Below are positions 1 to 6,556 of a DNA stretch of 6,556 bases, one piece after another (position 1 is the first letter of the stretch; the number at the start of each line of letters is the position of its first letter). The position numbers and the translations under genes were made by a program. The DNA comes from Propionibacteriaceae bacterium UBA4569 (GTDB taxonomy: Bacteria > Actinomycetota > Actinomycetes > Propionibacteriales > Propionibacteriaceae): assembly GCA_002387005.1 (NCBI GenBank), contig DGKN01000042.1:2819-9374 (forward strand). The letters are read 5' to 3'. Under the pieces are notes generated by a model. The model made no database searches. It saw only the letters and a list, made by a program, of their open reading frames with translations, and was not told the DNA's origin.

Positions 1-2376
1 CTCGGAGCCGACGCTCTCGGCGTCCTCGGCCGCCAGCCCGCGGGCGTGCTCGATGTCGGACGACCGGGACTCCTGGCGCCCGAAGATGCCCGGGTCGAGG
101 CTGGTGGGTTCATTGGGGGAGACCACCGCGGTGCGCTGCATCGAGCGTCGCAGGTTGACCAACCGGCGGCGGGCGGGCGAACCCAGCGAGGCGGGCACCC
201 AGAAGGCCAACAGCCTCTGGTACCAGGAGCGGTCGAGCAGCAGGCCGGAGCGCACTTGCTCCACGCCCAGGTCATCGGGCACCTCACCCAACTCGCGGGA
301 ATAGCGCACCTTCTCCACCAGCAGCGCCAGGCGGTTCAGGGCCTCGCGGCCTTCGTCGTCCAGTTCACTGCCCACCACGGCTGCCTTCTCCCGTGGAGAG
401 CCAGGCGGCCAGTGCATCCGCAGATCTCGGACCAGCGCGCGGATCTCCGCCCATGCCAGCTCGACCCGCACCGAGGGGTCACCGGTCCAGCCGACGCGTC
501 GGCGGCGGAGGAACTCGCGGAGCATGGCCGGTGCGGCCAGTACCAACAGCGCGGCCAGGATCCCAGCGGTCCAAGCGAGGATCCGGGCCCAGGGGAAGCT
601 TCCCCCCTGCGAGGCGGCGGACGCACTCGGCGACGACGCCGTCGACGGCTTCGGGGTCGGGCTGGACGACGGTGAGGGGGTGGCCGAGGTGGAGGTGCTG
701 CCGCTGGCCGAGGGCTGGGTGGAGGGACGAACCGAGTCGCTGACCATTGTCCAGTCGGGGGCGCTGGCGACGCGTGAGGTGGGCTCGAATCGTACCCAGC
801 CGTAACCGGCGAAGTACAGCTCGGGCCAGGCGTGCATGTTGGACGCCTTGACCTCCCAGACGCCGTCCTTCTGCTCACCGGGCAGGAAGCCGACCGAGAC
901 TCGAGAGGGGATTCCCTCGATGCGCGCCATCAGGGCCATCGCGGAGGCGAAGTGGATGCAGTAGCCGGTTTTGTCGGTGGTCAGGAAGTTCAACAGCACG
1001 TCATAGCCATCGCCGGGCGGCGCGGTGGTCGAGTAGCTGAAGTTGCGCGGGTCCGCGAGATAGGCCTGGATCGCAGCGGCCTTCAATACGGGCGAACCGG
1101 CGCCCTTGGTCACGTCGTGCGTGATCTTGATGATCTCGCTGGGCACGTCCGAGGGCACCGCGGCGGTCTGCTTCGCATCGGAGGGTGTGCCCGGCTGCGC
1201 GATCGAGAAGGTCTCGGCGACCGGGTCGTTCAGCACCGAGGTGGCCGTGTACTCCAGGTTCCGCAGCGACTCGGCACGGTTCTCGTCCCGCGTGCTGACG
1301 ATGGCCAACGAGACCGGGTCGTGGCGCCACTGCCCAGCCGCGTTGAAGCTGCTCGGGGCATAGGGGACGGGCAGGTACTCACCACCCAGGTCACCCACCT
1401 TCACCGACGCGTTGACGGTGCGTCCGGGCTGGGTGAGCCCCGGGGCTGCTGGCAGCGCCCCGTCCTGCAGCGTGACCGGGGCCAGGTGCCAGCCGTCGGC
1501 GTCCATCACAGTCAGGGACGCGGTGCGCAGGTACAGCCCGCGTGCCTCGTCAGTGGTGTAGGTCATCACGACGCGGTCGACCGGGAGGTTCAGGTTCCGA
1601 GCGAGGTCGAGGGTGGGGTCCTGCATCTGGAGCGGACCACTGCCCTTCGGCCGGGAGGAGTCGATGGACAGGCTGCCGATGCGGGGGAGCGCCGAACCGA
1701 GCACCAGGGCCAGCAGCAGCGCGGGAACGGCCATCATCCCGGCCAAGCGGACGGCACCCCAGGTGGTGTGGGTCTGCTCGGCTGTGTCGGCCGAGAGATT
1801 CCTGGTCCAGCCCGCGTTCACGCCGATGCTCTCGGCCACCAGCACCACCAGGTAGCCCAGGGCCAGCAGCACGAAGGGCTTCCAGGACAGGTCCTGCTTC
1901 AACGCCAGGGCAGGGACGAGGTACAGGGTGAGCAGCGGGGCCAGCGCCCACGCGGGCGCCACCAGGGTCGTCACCAGCAGGTCGGCGAGGATAGCGACCA
2001 GGCCGACCACCAGCACCATCAGCCAGCGGACGTGCCGGGTGGCGGTCATCGGGGCCATCTCGGTGCGGACCTGCACCACTGCGTCCAGGTAGAAGCGTCC
2101 CAGCCGGGCCAGGTTGCCCTCCACACCGGATGGGCGTGGTGCCCACCACAGGCCGAGGCCGCCGGCGACGGCGACGACCAACACCAGTTGCAGCAGGTGT
2201 ACCAGCCAGGCGGGCAGCCCGGCGCGACGGCCCAGCGCCGAGATCAGTGCGATCCCGGCGACGAGCAGTGCCGCCATCCACCAGAAGGCACGGTCCTGGG
2301 TGAGTGGGGTGAGCGTCCCGGCGCCCAGTGCCATGGCCACGCCGGTGGCGATGGCGAAACGGTCGGTGGCGCGCAT
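1..2376 (-). CDS. TgpA-like membrane-anchored transglutaminase-domain protein (3' end beyond window)
   Basis: The reverse-strand frame is open from ATG at 2376 to the window edge (792 codons, no stop), so the C-terminus is cut off here. Layout seen: about six hydrophobic segments in residues 7-235 (strongest near 31-48, 57-78, 117-140, 142-159, 167-184, 211-230). A large, probably extracytoplasmic domain follows. It carries a transglutaminase-like core with C473 in GYCIHFASAM, H515 in NMHAWPE and E531 in WVRFEPT. The spacing suits the Cys-His-Asp/Glu triad of TgpA-type proteins. A Ser/Thr/Pro-rich linker (about 548-590) leads to one more membrane helix (about 594-617) and a cytoplasmic tail resembling DUF4129 (about 640-692). 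The start overlaps the DUF58 stop as TGATG, with GGAGG 9 nt upstream. It is third in the moxR-DUF58 operon. The family is linked to the cell envelope, but its substrate is generally unknown. Family assignment is firm; activity and substrate are inferred. Confidence 0.93.
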   Translation of the reverse strand, partial: MRATDRFAIATGVAMALGAGTLTPLTQDRAFWWMAALLVAGIALISALGRRAGLPAWLVHLLQLVLVVAVAGGLGLWWAPRPSGVEGNLARLGRFYLDAVVQVRTEMAPMTATRHVRWLMVLVVGLVAILADLLVTTLVAPAWALAPLLTLYLVPALALKQDLSWKPFVLLALGYLVVLVAESIGVNAGWTRNLSADTAEQTHTTWGAVRLAGMMAVPALLLALVLGSALPRIGSLSIDSSRPKGSGPLQMQDPTLDLARNLNLPVDRVVMTYTTDEARGLYLRTASLTVMDADGWHLAPVTLQDGALPAAPGLTQPGRTVNASVKVGDLGGEYLPVPYAPSSFNAAGQWRHDPVSLAIVSTRDENRAESLRNLEYTATSVLNDPVAETFSIAQPGTPSDAKQTAAVPSDVPSEIIKITHDVTKGAGSPVLKAAAIQAYLADPRNFSYSTTAPPGDGYDVLLNFLTTDKTGYCIHFASAMALMARIEGIPSRVSVGFLPGEQKDGVWEVKASNMHAWPELYFAGYGWVRFEPTSRVASAPDWTMVSDSVRPSTQPSASGSTSTSATPSPSSSPTPKPSTASSPSASAASQGGSFPWARILAWTAGILAALLVLAAPAMLREFLRRRRVGWTGDPSVRVELAWAEIRALVRDLRMHWPPGSPREKAAVVGSELDDEGREALNRLALLVEKVRYSRELGEVPDDLGVEQVRSGLLLDRSWYQRLLAFWVPASLGSPARRRLVNLRRSMQRTAVVSPNEPTSLDPGIFGRQESRSSDIEHARGLAAEDAESVGSE

Positions 2377-3635
2377 CAGGCCCTTCCTCCGCGGTGGTCG
2401 AGTTCGGCCCAGGCCTGGGCGATCGAATCGCCGCGCTTCACCTGCACGACTCGCCACTGCGAGTCCGCGAGCTGTCGGACGCATGCCTCGTGCTCGGCGA
2501 TCACCTCGGGCTCGGCCCGCAGGCTGCGGATGGTGAAGGAGTCGACGTCCAGGATCACGGCCAGGCCGACCGTGCGGCCACGGCGTGCTGCGGCGAGCTG
2601 GGCGACGTCGTGCTGGTTGAGCCGTCCGAGCACGGCGATCATCATCTCGCCGCGCAACAGGTTGTTGCCGACGGCGGCATCGAGGGTCTCGTGGGTGCTC
2701 GGCTGTTCATCGGTCATGGCGAGCAGGACGGCCTCCCGGGCCGCGAAGGGGTCCTCTGAGGAGGTGGTGGGCACCTGGCCTTCGGCGTCGACCATCTCCA
2801 GCCGGAAACCGCTGGTCAGCATGTGGTGCGCGATCGAGGTGGCTGCTGAGATGGCCCATTCGAAGCTGGAGGTGCGTCCCTGCCCGGCGTGCGAGCTGCC
2901 GCGCGAGTCGAGCAGCAGGTTCACCGAGGGTTCCCAGGCCTGTTCCTCGCGGCGCACCATCAGCTCGTTGCGCCGGGCAGTGGAGCGCCAGTGGATGCGG
3001 CGCACGTCGTCGCCGTCGCGGTACTCGCGCACCAGCACGTCGTCGTGGCCGACCAGGCCGATCTTCTGCGGGGTGGCCTCGCCGGAGGCATTGGACCCCG
3101 AAGCCGCGCCCAGTTCGTTGATGGGCACGATCCGCGGCGTGACGAGCACCTCGTTGGAGGCCCGGAACTGACGGTCGACCCGGGCCAGTCCGAAGGGGTC
3201 GACGGCGCGCACCATCAGCGGGCCGGTGCGGTAGCGCCCACGGGCCAGACCCATCAGGGGATAACTCAGCGTGCGCTCCCACTCTCCGCCCATCGAGTGC
3301 AGCGTGAAGCGCGGACGTCGGCCCAGCTCGCGGGGCACGGCGTCCTCGAACCGCAGCAGGCCGACGGGCATCGACCCGGCCCGGTGCAGGGTGAGGCTGG
3401 CTTGCATCCGCTGGCCCAGGGTCACGCGCGGAGGGTCGATGGTGCGCTCGCTGATCAGGTGCAGCCGGGAGCGTCCGACGACCAGCACCGCCGCCAGGGG
3501 CAGCAGCAGCAGGAGCACGCCCAACCAGGCCAGGTCACGCTGGCCAAGGGCCACCGCGGCCACCGCCACGACGAGCCCCAACAGGGCGAAGGCCTTGCCG
3601 CGCAGGGTCAGCAGGCGCCAGGGATTGGCGAACAA
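2376..3635 (-). CDS. DUF58 domain-containing protein
   Basis: 419 aa. Two adjacent hydrophobic segments at residues 14-30 and 35-53 form an N-terminal membrane hairpin. A beta-rich region follows, then the DUF58 signature at 203-230 (REYRDGDDVRRIHW, then STARRNELMVR). The C-terminal part (about 235-340) has the von Willebrand A-like position of the family, beginning LLLDSRGS with D243. Only a partial MIDAS-like motif is visible, as is common in DUF58 proteins. The start is a TTG at 3635, chosen because GGAG lies 7 nt upstream and the frame begins 3 bp after the moxR stop. Starting further in would cut the first membrane helix. The gene sits between moxR and the transglutaminase gene, with a one-base stop/start overlap to the latter. 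DUF58 proteins are typical partners of MoxR ATPases; a scaffold or client role is inferred. Confidence 0.93.
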   Translation of the reverse strand: MFANPWRLLTLRGKAFALLGLVVAVAAVALGQRDLAWLGVLLLLLPLAAVLVVGRSRLHLISERTIDPPRVTLGQRMQASLTLHRAGSMPVGLLRFEDAVPRELGRRPRFTLHSMGGEWERTLSYPLMGLARGRYRTGPLMVRAVDPFGLARVDRQFRASNEVLVTPRIVPINELGAASGSNASGEATPQKIGLVGHDDVLVREYRDGDDVRRIHWRSTARRNELMVRREEQAWEPSVNLLLDSRGSSHAGQGRTSSFEWAISAATSIAHHMLTSGFRLEMVDAEGQVPTTSSEDPFAAREAVLLAMTDEQPSTHETLDAAVGNNLLRGEMMIAVLGRLNQHDVAQLAAARRGRTVGLAVILDVDSFTIRSLRAEPEVIAEHEACVRQLADSQWRVVQVKRGDSIAQAWAELDHRGGRA

Positions 3636-3638
3636 GGG

Positions 3639-4610
<972 letters not shown>

Positions 4611-4616
4611 CCGGGT

Positions 4617-4623
4617 TCTCCTT
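4617..4623 (-). promoter_or_regulatory. Ribosome binding site deciding the moxR GTG start
   Basis: The minus strand reads AAGGAGA, then 6 nt, then GTG at 4610. This is a near-perfect Shine-Dalgarno sequence at normal spacing. It favours the GTG over the upstream in-frame ATG codons at 4637 and 4718. Confidence 0.75.
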
Positions 4624-4785
4624 CGTTGCTGCTCCATCGGAGCCTGTCGTGACCGGGTCGGATGACCGCGGGCGTGTTTCAGCGTACAAGGCGACCTGCC
4701 CGAGGAGGTGTGGTCCATCCCGAAGGGGGCCCCGTCCGGTGGGGGAAGTGGTGGGGAATGGTGGTGTGCGTGGGGAGTAGTGGAG

Positions 4786-4791
4786 TATGGT
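4786..4791 (+). promoter_or_regulatory. Candidate -10 element for mraZ
   Basis: TATGGT fits the TANNNT pattern of an actinobacterial -10 box and lies 55 bp before the mraZ start, inside the MraZ repeat array, where a bound repressor would block it. No convincing -35 hexamer is present 16-19 bp upstream, so the call is weak. Confidence 0.25.
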
Positions 4792-4831
4792 GGAGCGCAG
4801 TGGAGGAGAGCGGCACGATCTGGGAGTGATT

Positions 4832-4838
4832 GGGAGGT
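4832..4838 (+). promoter_or_regulatory. Ribosome binding site deciding the mraZ start
   Basis: GGGAGGT is followed by 8 nt and then ATG at 4847. It coincides with the last TGGGA unit of the putative operator array. It rules out the in-frame ATG at 4787, which has no comparable site and would add 20 residues ahead of the conserved MraZ N-terminus. Confidence 0.75.
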
Positions 4839-4846
4839 GGCCTGCC

Positions 4847-5275
4847 ATGTTCTTGGGCACCCATCTGCCGAAGCTCGACGAGAAGGGCCGCTTCTTCCTG
4901 CCGGCGAAGTTTCGCGACGAGCTGGCCGCTGGACTGGTGATCACCCGGGCGCAGGACCGATGCCTGGCGATCTACCCGTCGGCGACCTTCGTTGAGATGA
5001 CCAAGCAGGTGATGGACGCCCCGGCGACCGTCAAGCAGGTCCGTGACTTCCAGCGAATGCTGGCGGCCGGGGCCTCGGACGAGGTGCCGGACAAACAAGG
5101 ACGGGTCACGATCCCGCCGCTGCTGCGCAGGTATGCAGGGTTGGAGAAGGAGATCGTCGTGGTGGGCGCCATCAACCGGGTCGAGGTCTGGGACGTCGCC
5201 GCGTGGGAGGAGTACTCCGCGCAGCAGGAATCGGCCTTCGCCGAGATGGACGAGGAGATCTTCCCCGCTCTGTGA
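4847..5275 (+). CDS. mraZ: Transcriptional regulator MraZ
   Basis: 142 aa, the usual length of the family. It begins with the conserved [15 protein letters not shown]. Two SpoVT-AbrB-like DNA-binding repeats are visible, each with the D-x-x-G-R ... L/I-P ... R signature: residues 11-23 ([13 protein letters not shown]) and 82-94 ([13 protein letters not shown]). MraZ forms ring-shaped oligomers whose repeats contact spaced TGGG-like DNA boxes, and it controls its own dcw operon. A matching box array lies directly upstream. The gene heads the division and cell-wall cluster, and rsmH follows after 147 nt. The C-terminus ([16 protein letters not shown]) is typically acidic. Repressor or activator behaviour in this organism cannot be told from sequence. 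Confidence 0.97.
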   Translation: MFLGTHLPKLDEKGRFFLPAKFRDELAAGLVITRAQDRCLAIYPSATFVEMTKQVMDAPATVKQVRDFQRMLAAGASDEVPDKQGRVTIPPLLRRYAGLEKEIVVVGAINRVEVWDVAAWEEYSAQQESAFAEMDEEIFPAL

Positions 5276-5300
5276 GCAGGGGTGGTCGAGCAGTGATGGA

Positions 5301-5401
5301 TTGTGCCGCGAGGCTTCAATCCGGGGCCCAACCTCCTGGCGCACCTTCCCCGGTGCCAGGCGGACTTCCCACGGGTCACGGGTTGAAACCTGGCGGCACA
5401 A
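5301..5401 (+). promoter_or_regulatory. Long imperfect stem enclosing the rsmH leader
   Basis: The arms at 5301-5319 (TTGTGCCGCGAGGCTTCAA) and 5383-5401 (TTGAAACCTGGCGGCACAA) are complementary at 17 of 19 positions. The mismatches are G5310/G5392 and C5314/A5388. Pairing continues inwards through one G-U (5320/5382) and three Watson-Crick pairs (5321-5323 with 5379-5381). The enclosed segment holds the CTTCCCC hairpin, and the rsmH Shine-Dalgarno sequence starts six bases after the right arm. No T-run follows, so this is not a normal intrinsic terminator. A cis-acting mRNA structure is inferred. Confidence 0.65.
5335..5360 (+). promoter_or_regulatory. Putative mraW-motif leader RNA hairpin
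   Basis: CCTGGC(GC)ACC pairs with GGTGCCAGG: 9 bp with a 2-nt bulge, closing on a TTCCCC loop. With the closing C this gives CTTCCCC at 5345-5351. A hairpin with a conserved CUUCCCC loop in the 5' leader of mraW (rsmH) genes is the description, as I recall it, of the mraW RNA motif predicted in Actinobacteria. Its position just before rsmH fits exactly. A covariance-model match was not run. Confidence 0.65.
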
Positions 5402-5406
5402 GCTCC

Positions 5407-5417
5407 GAAGGGAAGGG
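5407..5417 (+). promoter_or_regulatory. rsmH ribosome binding site, complementary to the upstream CTTCCC loop
   Basis: GAAGGGAAGGG lies 5 nt before ATG at 5423. It contains GGGAAG (5410-5415), the exact complement of CTTCCC in the hairpin loop (5345-5350) and of a second copy at 5365-5370. Loop pairing could hide the site and limit translation initiation. This is inferred from complementarity. Confidence 0.6.
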
Positions 5418-5422
5418 TCGAG

Positions 5423-6451
5423 ATGGACGATGTGCTGACTGACGTCCCCACGTCCGACGCGCCCGATTCCGAGGCAGCCGCTTCCACGTCCCCCGACCTG
5501 ACCCGCATCCACGTCCCCGTGATGCGCGACCGGATCATCGAACTCCTGGCCCCCGCCCTCGCCGCCCCCGGCTCCGTCCACGTCGATGGCACCACCGGCA
5601 TGGGCGGGCATGTCGAGGCCGTTCTGGAGGCCTGCCCGCAGGCCCAGGTGATCGCCATCGACCGTGACCCCGCCGCCCTCGACATCGCGTCACGCCGGCT
5701 GGCCCGCTTCGGCGATCGTGTCACCTTCGTCGAGGCCGTCTACGACGAGCTTCCCGAGGTGCTGGCCGAACTGGGCATCGCCGAGGTCAACTCGGTGCTG
5801 CTGGACCTGGGCCTTTCCAGTCTGCAGATCGACCAGCGCGAGCGTGGCTTCGCCTACTCCGTCGACGCCCCGCTGGACATGCGGATGGACGGCAAGCAGG
5901 AGCTCACCGCCGCGACCATCGTCAACACCTACGACCGCCGCCTGCTGGCCCGCATCCTGCGCATCTACGGCGAGGAGCGTTTTGCCGACCGGGTCGCCGC
6001 ACGCATCGTCGAGGCCCGCGAAATCGAGCCCTTCACCACCTCTGCCCGCCTGGTCGACGTCGTCGCCAGCGGCATCCCGATGGCCACGCGCAAGACCGGG
6101 GGACACCCTGCCAAGCGCACCTTCCAGGCGCTGCGGATCGAGGTCAACGCGGAACTGGAGGCACTCGAGGGCGTGCTACCCGCGGCCATGGACGCACTGG
6201 CAGTGGGTGGCCGGATGGCGGTCCTCGCCTACCACTCGCTGGAGGACCGGATGGTCAAGAACCTTTTTCGGGAGGGTGCCACCGACAAGGCACCCCGAAA
6301 CCTGCCTGTCGTTCCCGAAGGGATGCGTGCCGAACTGATGTTGTTGACCAGAGGCGCAGAGAAGCCGGGGGCCGACGAGGTCCTGACCAACCCGCGGGCA
6401 GCATCGGCGCGCCTGCGGGTCGCTGAGCGAGTGAGGAGGGCCACCGCATGA
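5423..6451 (+). CDS. rsmH: 16S rRNA (cytosine(1402)-N(4))-methyltransferase RsmH
   Basis: 342 aa, formerly MraW. It transfers a methyl group from S-adenosylmethionine to N4 of C1402 in 16S rRNA, in the decoding site of the small subunit. Conserved segments in order: HVPVM (30-34); SAM-binding DGTTGMGGH (55-63); AIDRDP (78-83) with D80/D82 near the ribose; DLGLSS (128-133); RGFAYS and APLDMRMDG (141-157); the family stretch HPAKRTFQALRIEVN (228-242); and HSLEDRMVK (271-279). About 28 acidic, low-complexity residues precede the conserved core. N-terminal extensions are common in actinobacterial homologues, and the ATG is backed by a purine-rich Shine-Dalgarno sequence. It is the second gene of the dcw cluster and overlaps the next gene by ATGA. 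A structured leader precedes it. No key residue appears to be missing. Confidence 0.97.
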   Translation: MDDVLTDVPTSDAPDSEAAASTSPDLTRIHVPVMRDRIIELLAPALAAPGSVHVDGTTGMGGHVEAVLEACPQAQVIAIDRDPAALDIASRRLARFGDRVTFVEAVYDELPEVLAELGIAEVNSVLLDLGLSSLQIDQRERGFAYSVDAPLDMRMDGKQELTAATIVNTYDRRLLARILRIYGEERFADRVAARIVEAREIEPFTTSARLVDVVASGIPMATRKTGGHPAKRTFQALRIEVNAELEALEGVLPAAMDALAVGGRMAVLAYHSLEDRMVKNLFREGATDKAPRNLPVVPEGMRAELMLLTRGAEKPGADEVLTNPRAASARLRVAERVRRATA

Positions 6452-6556
6452 GCGCAGTTGTTGCTCCCGTCGAGCGCTCCGAACGAGCGTCCGGCCCGGC
6501 CCGTCCGACGCTGCGTGCGCTGGAACGCCGTCCGGCGCGGTTGTCGACCATTGCGT
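6448..6556 (+). CDS. FtsL-like cell division protein (N-terminal fragment, runs off window)
   Basis: The first 36 codons only. ATG at 6448 overlaps the rsmH stop as ATGA, with GAGGAGGG 7 nt upstream, so translational coupling is likely. The visible part is a basic, Pro/Ala/Arg-rich segment (for example RALERRPARLS at 23-33) with no membrane helix yet. That fits the cytoplasmic N-terminal tail of the small bitopic FtsL-type septum protein that usually follows rsmH in the dcw cluster. The identification rests on position and tail character; the diagnostic transmembrane helix and coiled coil lie outside the window. Confidence 0.7.
   Translation, partial: MSAVVAPVERSERASGPARPTLRALERRPARLSTIA

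Larger units (their letters stand above)
4751..4840 (+). promoter_or_regulatory. Putative MraZ operator: 10-bp-phased TGG(G/A) repeat array
   Basis: TGGG or TGGA begins at 4771, 4781, 4791, 4801, 4821 and 4831, exactly in 10-bp register. The unit at 4811 is degenerate (CGGC). Three consecutive units read GTGGAG (4780, 4790, 4800) and one reads GTGGGG (4770). Two further GTGG copies at 4751 and 4761 are also 10 bp apart but one base out of phase with the rest. MraZ is known to bind short TGGG-type direct repeats with 10-bp spacing upstream of its own gene in E. coli, with related boxes in other bacteria. The array ends at the mraZ start, so autoregulation is the natural reading. Which units are bound is not known from sequence. 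Confidence 0.78.

Noticed and set aside
46..675. A 209-codon plus-strand frame at the left edge
   Set aside because: It is antisense to the linker and C-terminal tail of the transglutaminase protein. Its run of arginines reflects the opposite strand's Ser/Pro-rich linker.
832..3171. A 779-codon plus-strand open frame, antisense to the transglutaminase and DUF58 genes
   Set aside because: Its product is rich in Gly, Gln, Arg and His with no recognisable domain, and it lies opposite two genes with clear family motifs. Long antisense frames arise readily in GC-rich DNA.
4681..4686. Minus-strand TACGCT as a -10 box for moxR
   Set aside because: It fits TANNNT, but no matching -35 hexamer lies at 16-19 bp. 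Too weak to list as a feature.
4787..4846. Upstream in-frame ATG that would lengthen mraZ by 20 residues
   Set aside because: The extension falls within the operator repeats, and the ATG at 4847 has the good Shine-Dalgarno sequence and begins the conserved MraZ N-terminus.
5335..5360. Intrinsic terminator between mraZ and rsmH
   Set aside because: The hairpin is not followed by a T-run, and rsmH has no evident separate promoter, so read-through with a regulatory leader is more likely.
4679..5611. A 310-codon minus-strand frame across mraZ
   Set aside because: It is opposite the complete, well-conserved mraZ and the start of rsmH, and its translation has no recognisable motif.

Overview
The window is high-GC DNA with the codon usage of an actinobacterium. 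Its order, a moxR-DUF58-transglutaminase cassette divergent from mraZ-rsmH-ftsL, suggests a member of the Propionibacteriales or a close relative. That placement rests on gene order and protein style only; no search was run.

Minus strand, 4610 to 1: three tightly packed genes read leftwards. They are a MoxR-type AAA+ ATPase (GTG start, 323 aa), a DUF58 protein (TTG start, 419 aa, 3 bp after moxR), and a membrane-anchored TgpA-like transglutaminase. The last overlaps the DUF58 stop by one base (TGATG) and stays open for 792 codons to the window edge. The set looks like one transcription unit. In such cassettes the ATPase is thought to work with the DUF58 protein, and the transglutaminase domain faces outwards.

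Divergent gap, 4611-4846: it contains the control region of the division and cell-wall (dcw) cluster. A run of TGG(G/A) boxes sits at an exact 10-bp period from 4771 to 4834, with weaker, slightly out-of-phase copies upstream. This is the expected form of an MraZ operator array. It leads directly into the mraZ ribosome binding site.

Plus strand, 4847 to 6556: mraZ (142 aa), a 147-nt gap, rsmH (342 aa), then the first 36 codons of an FtsL-like gene that overlaps rsmH by 4 bp (ATGA). The mraZ-rsmH gap is structured. A hairpin with a CTTCCCC loop resembles the mraW leader RNA motif known from Actinobacteria. It is nested inside a 19-nt inverted repeat that matches at 17 positions. The loop can also pair with the rsmH Shine-Dalgarno sequence. 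The first step of the dcw operon therefore appears to have two layers of control: transcriptional by MraZ, and post-transcriptional by a leader RNA.

No mobile element, CRISPR array, tRNA or rRNA gene was seen. No gene-free stretch exceeds 300 bp.
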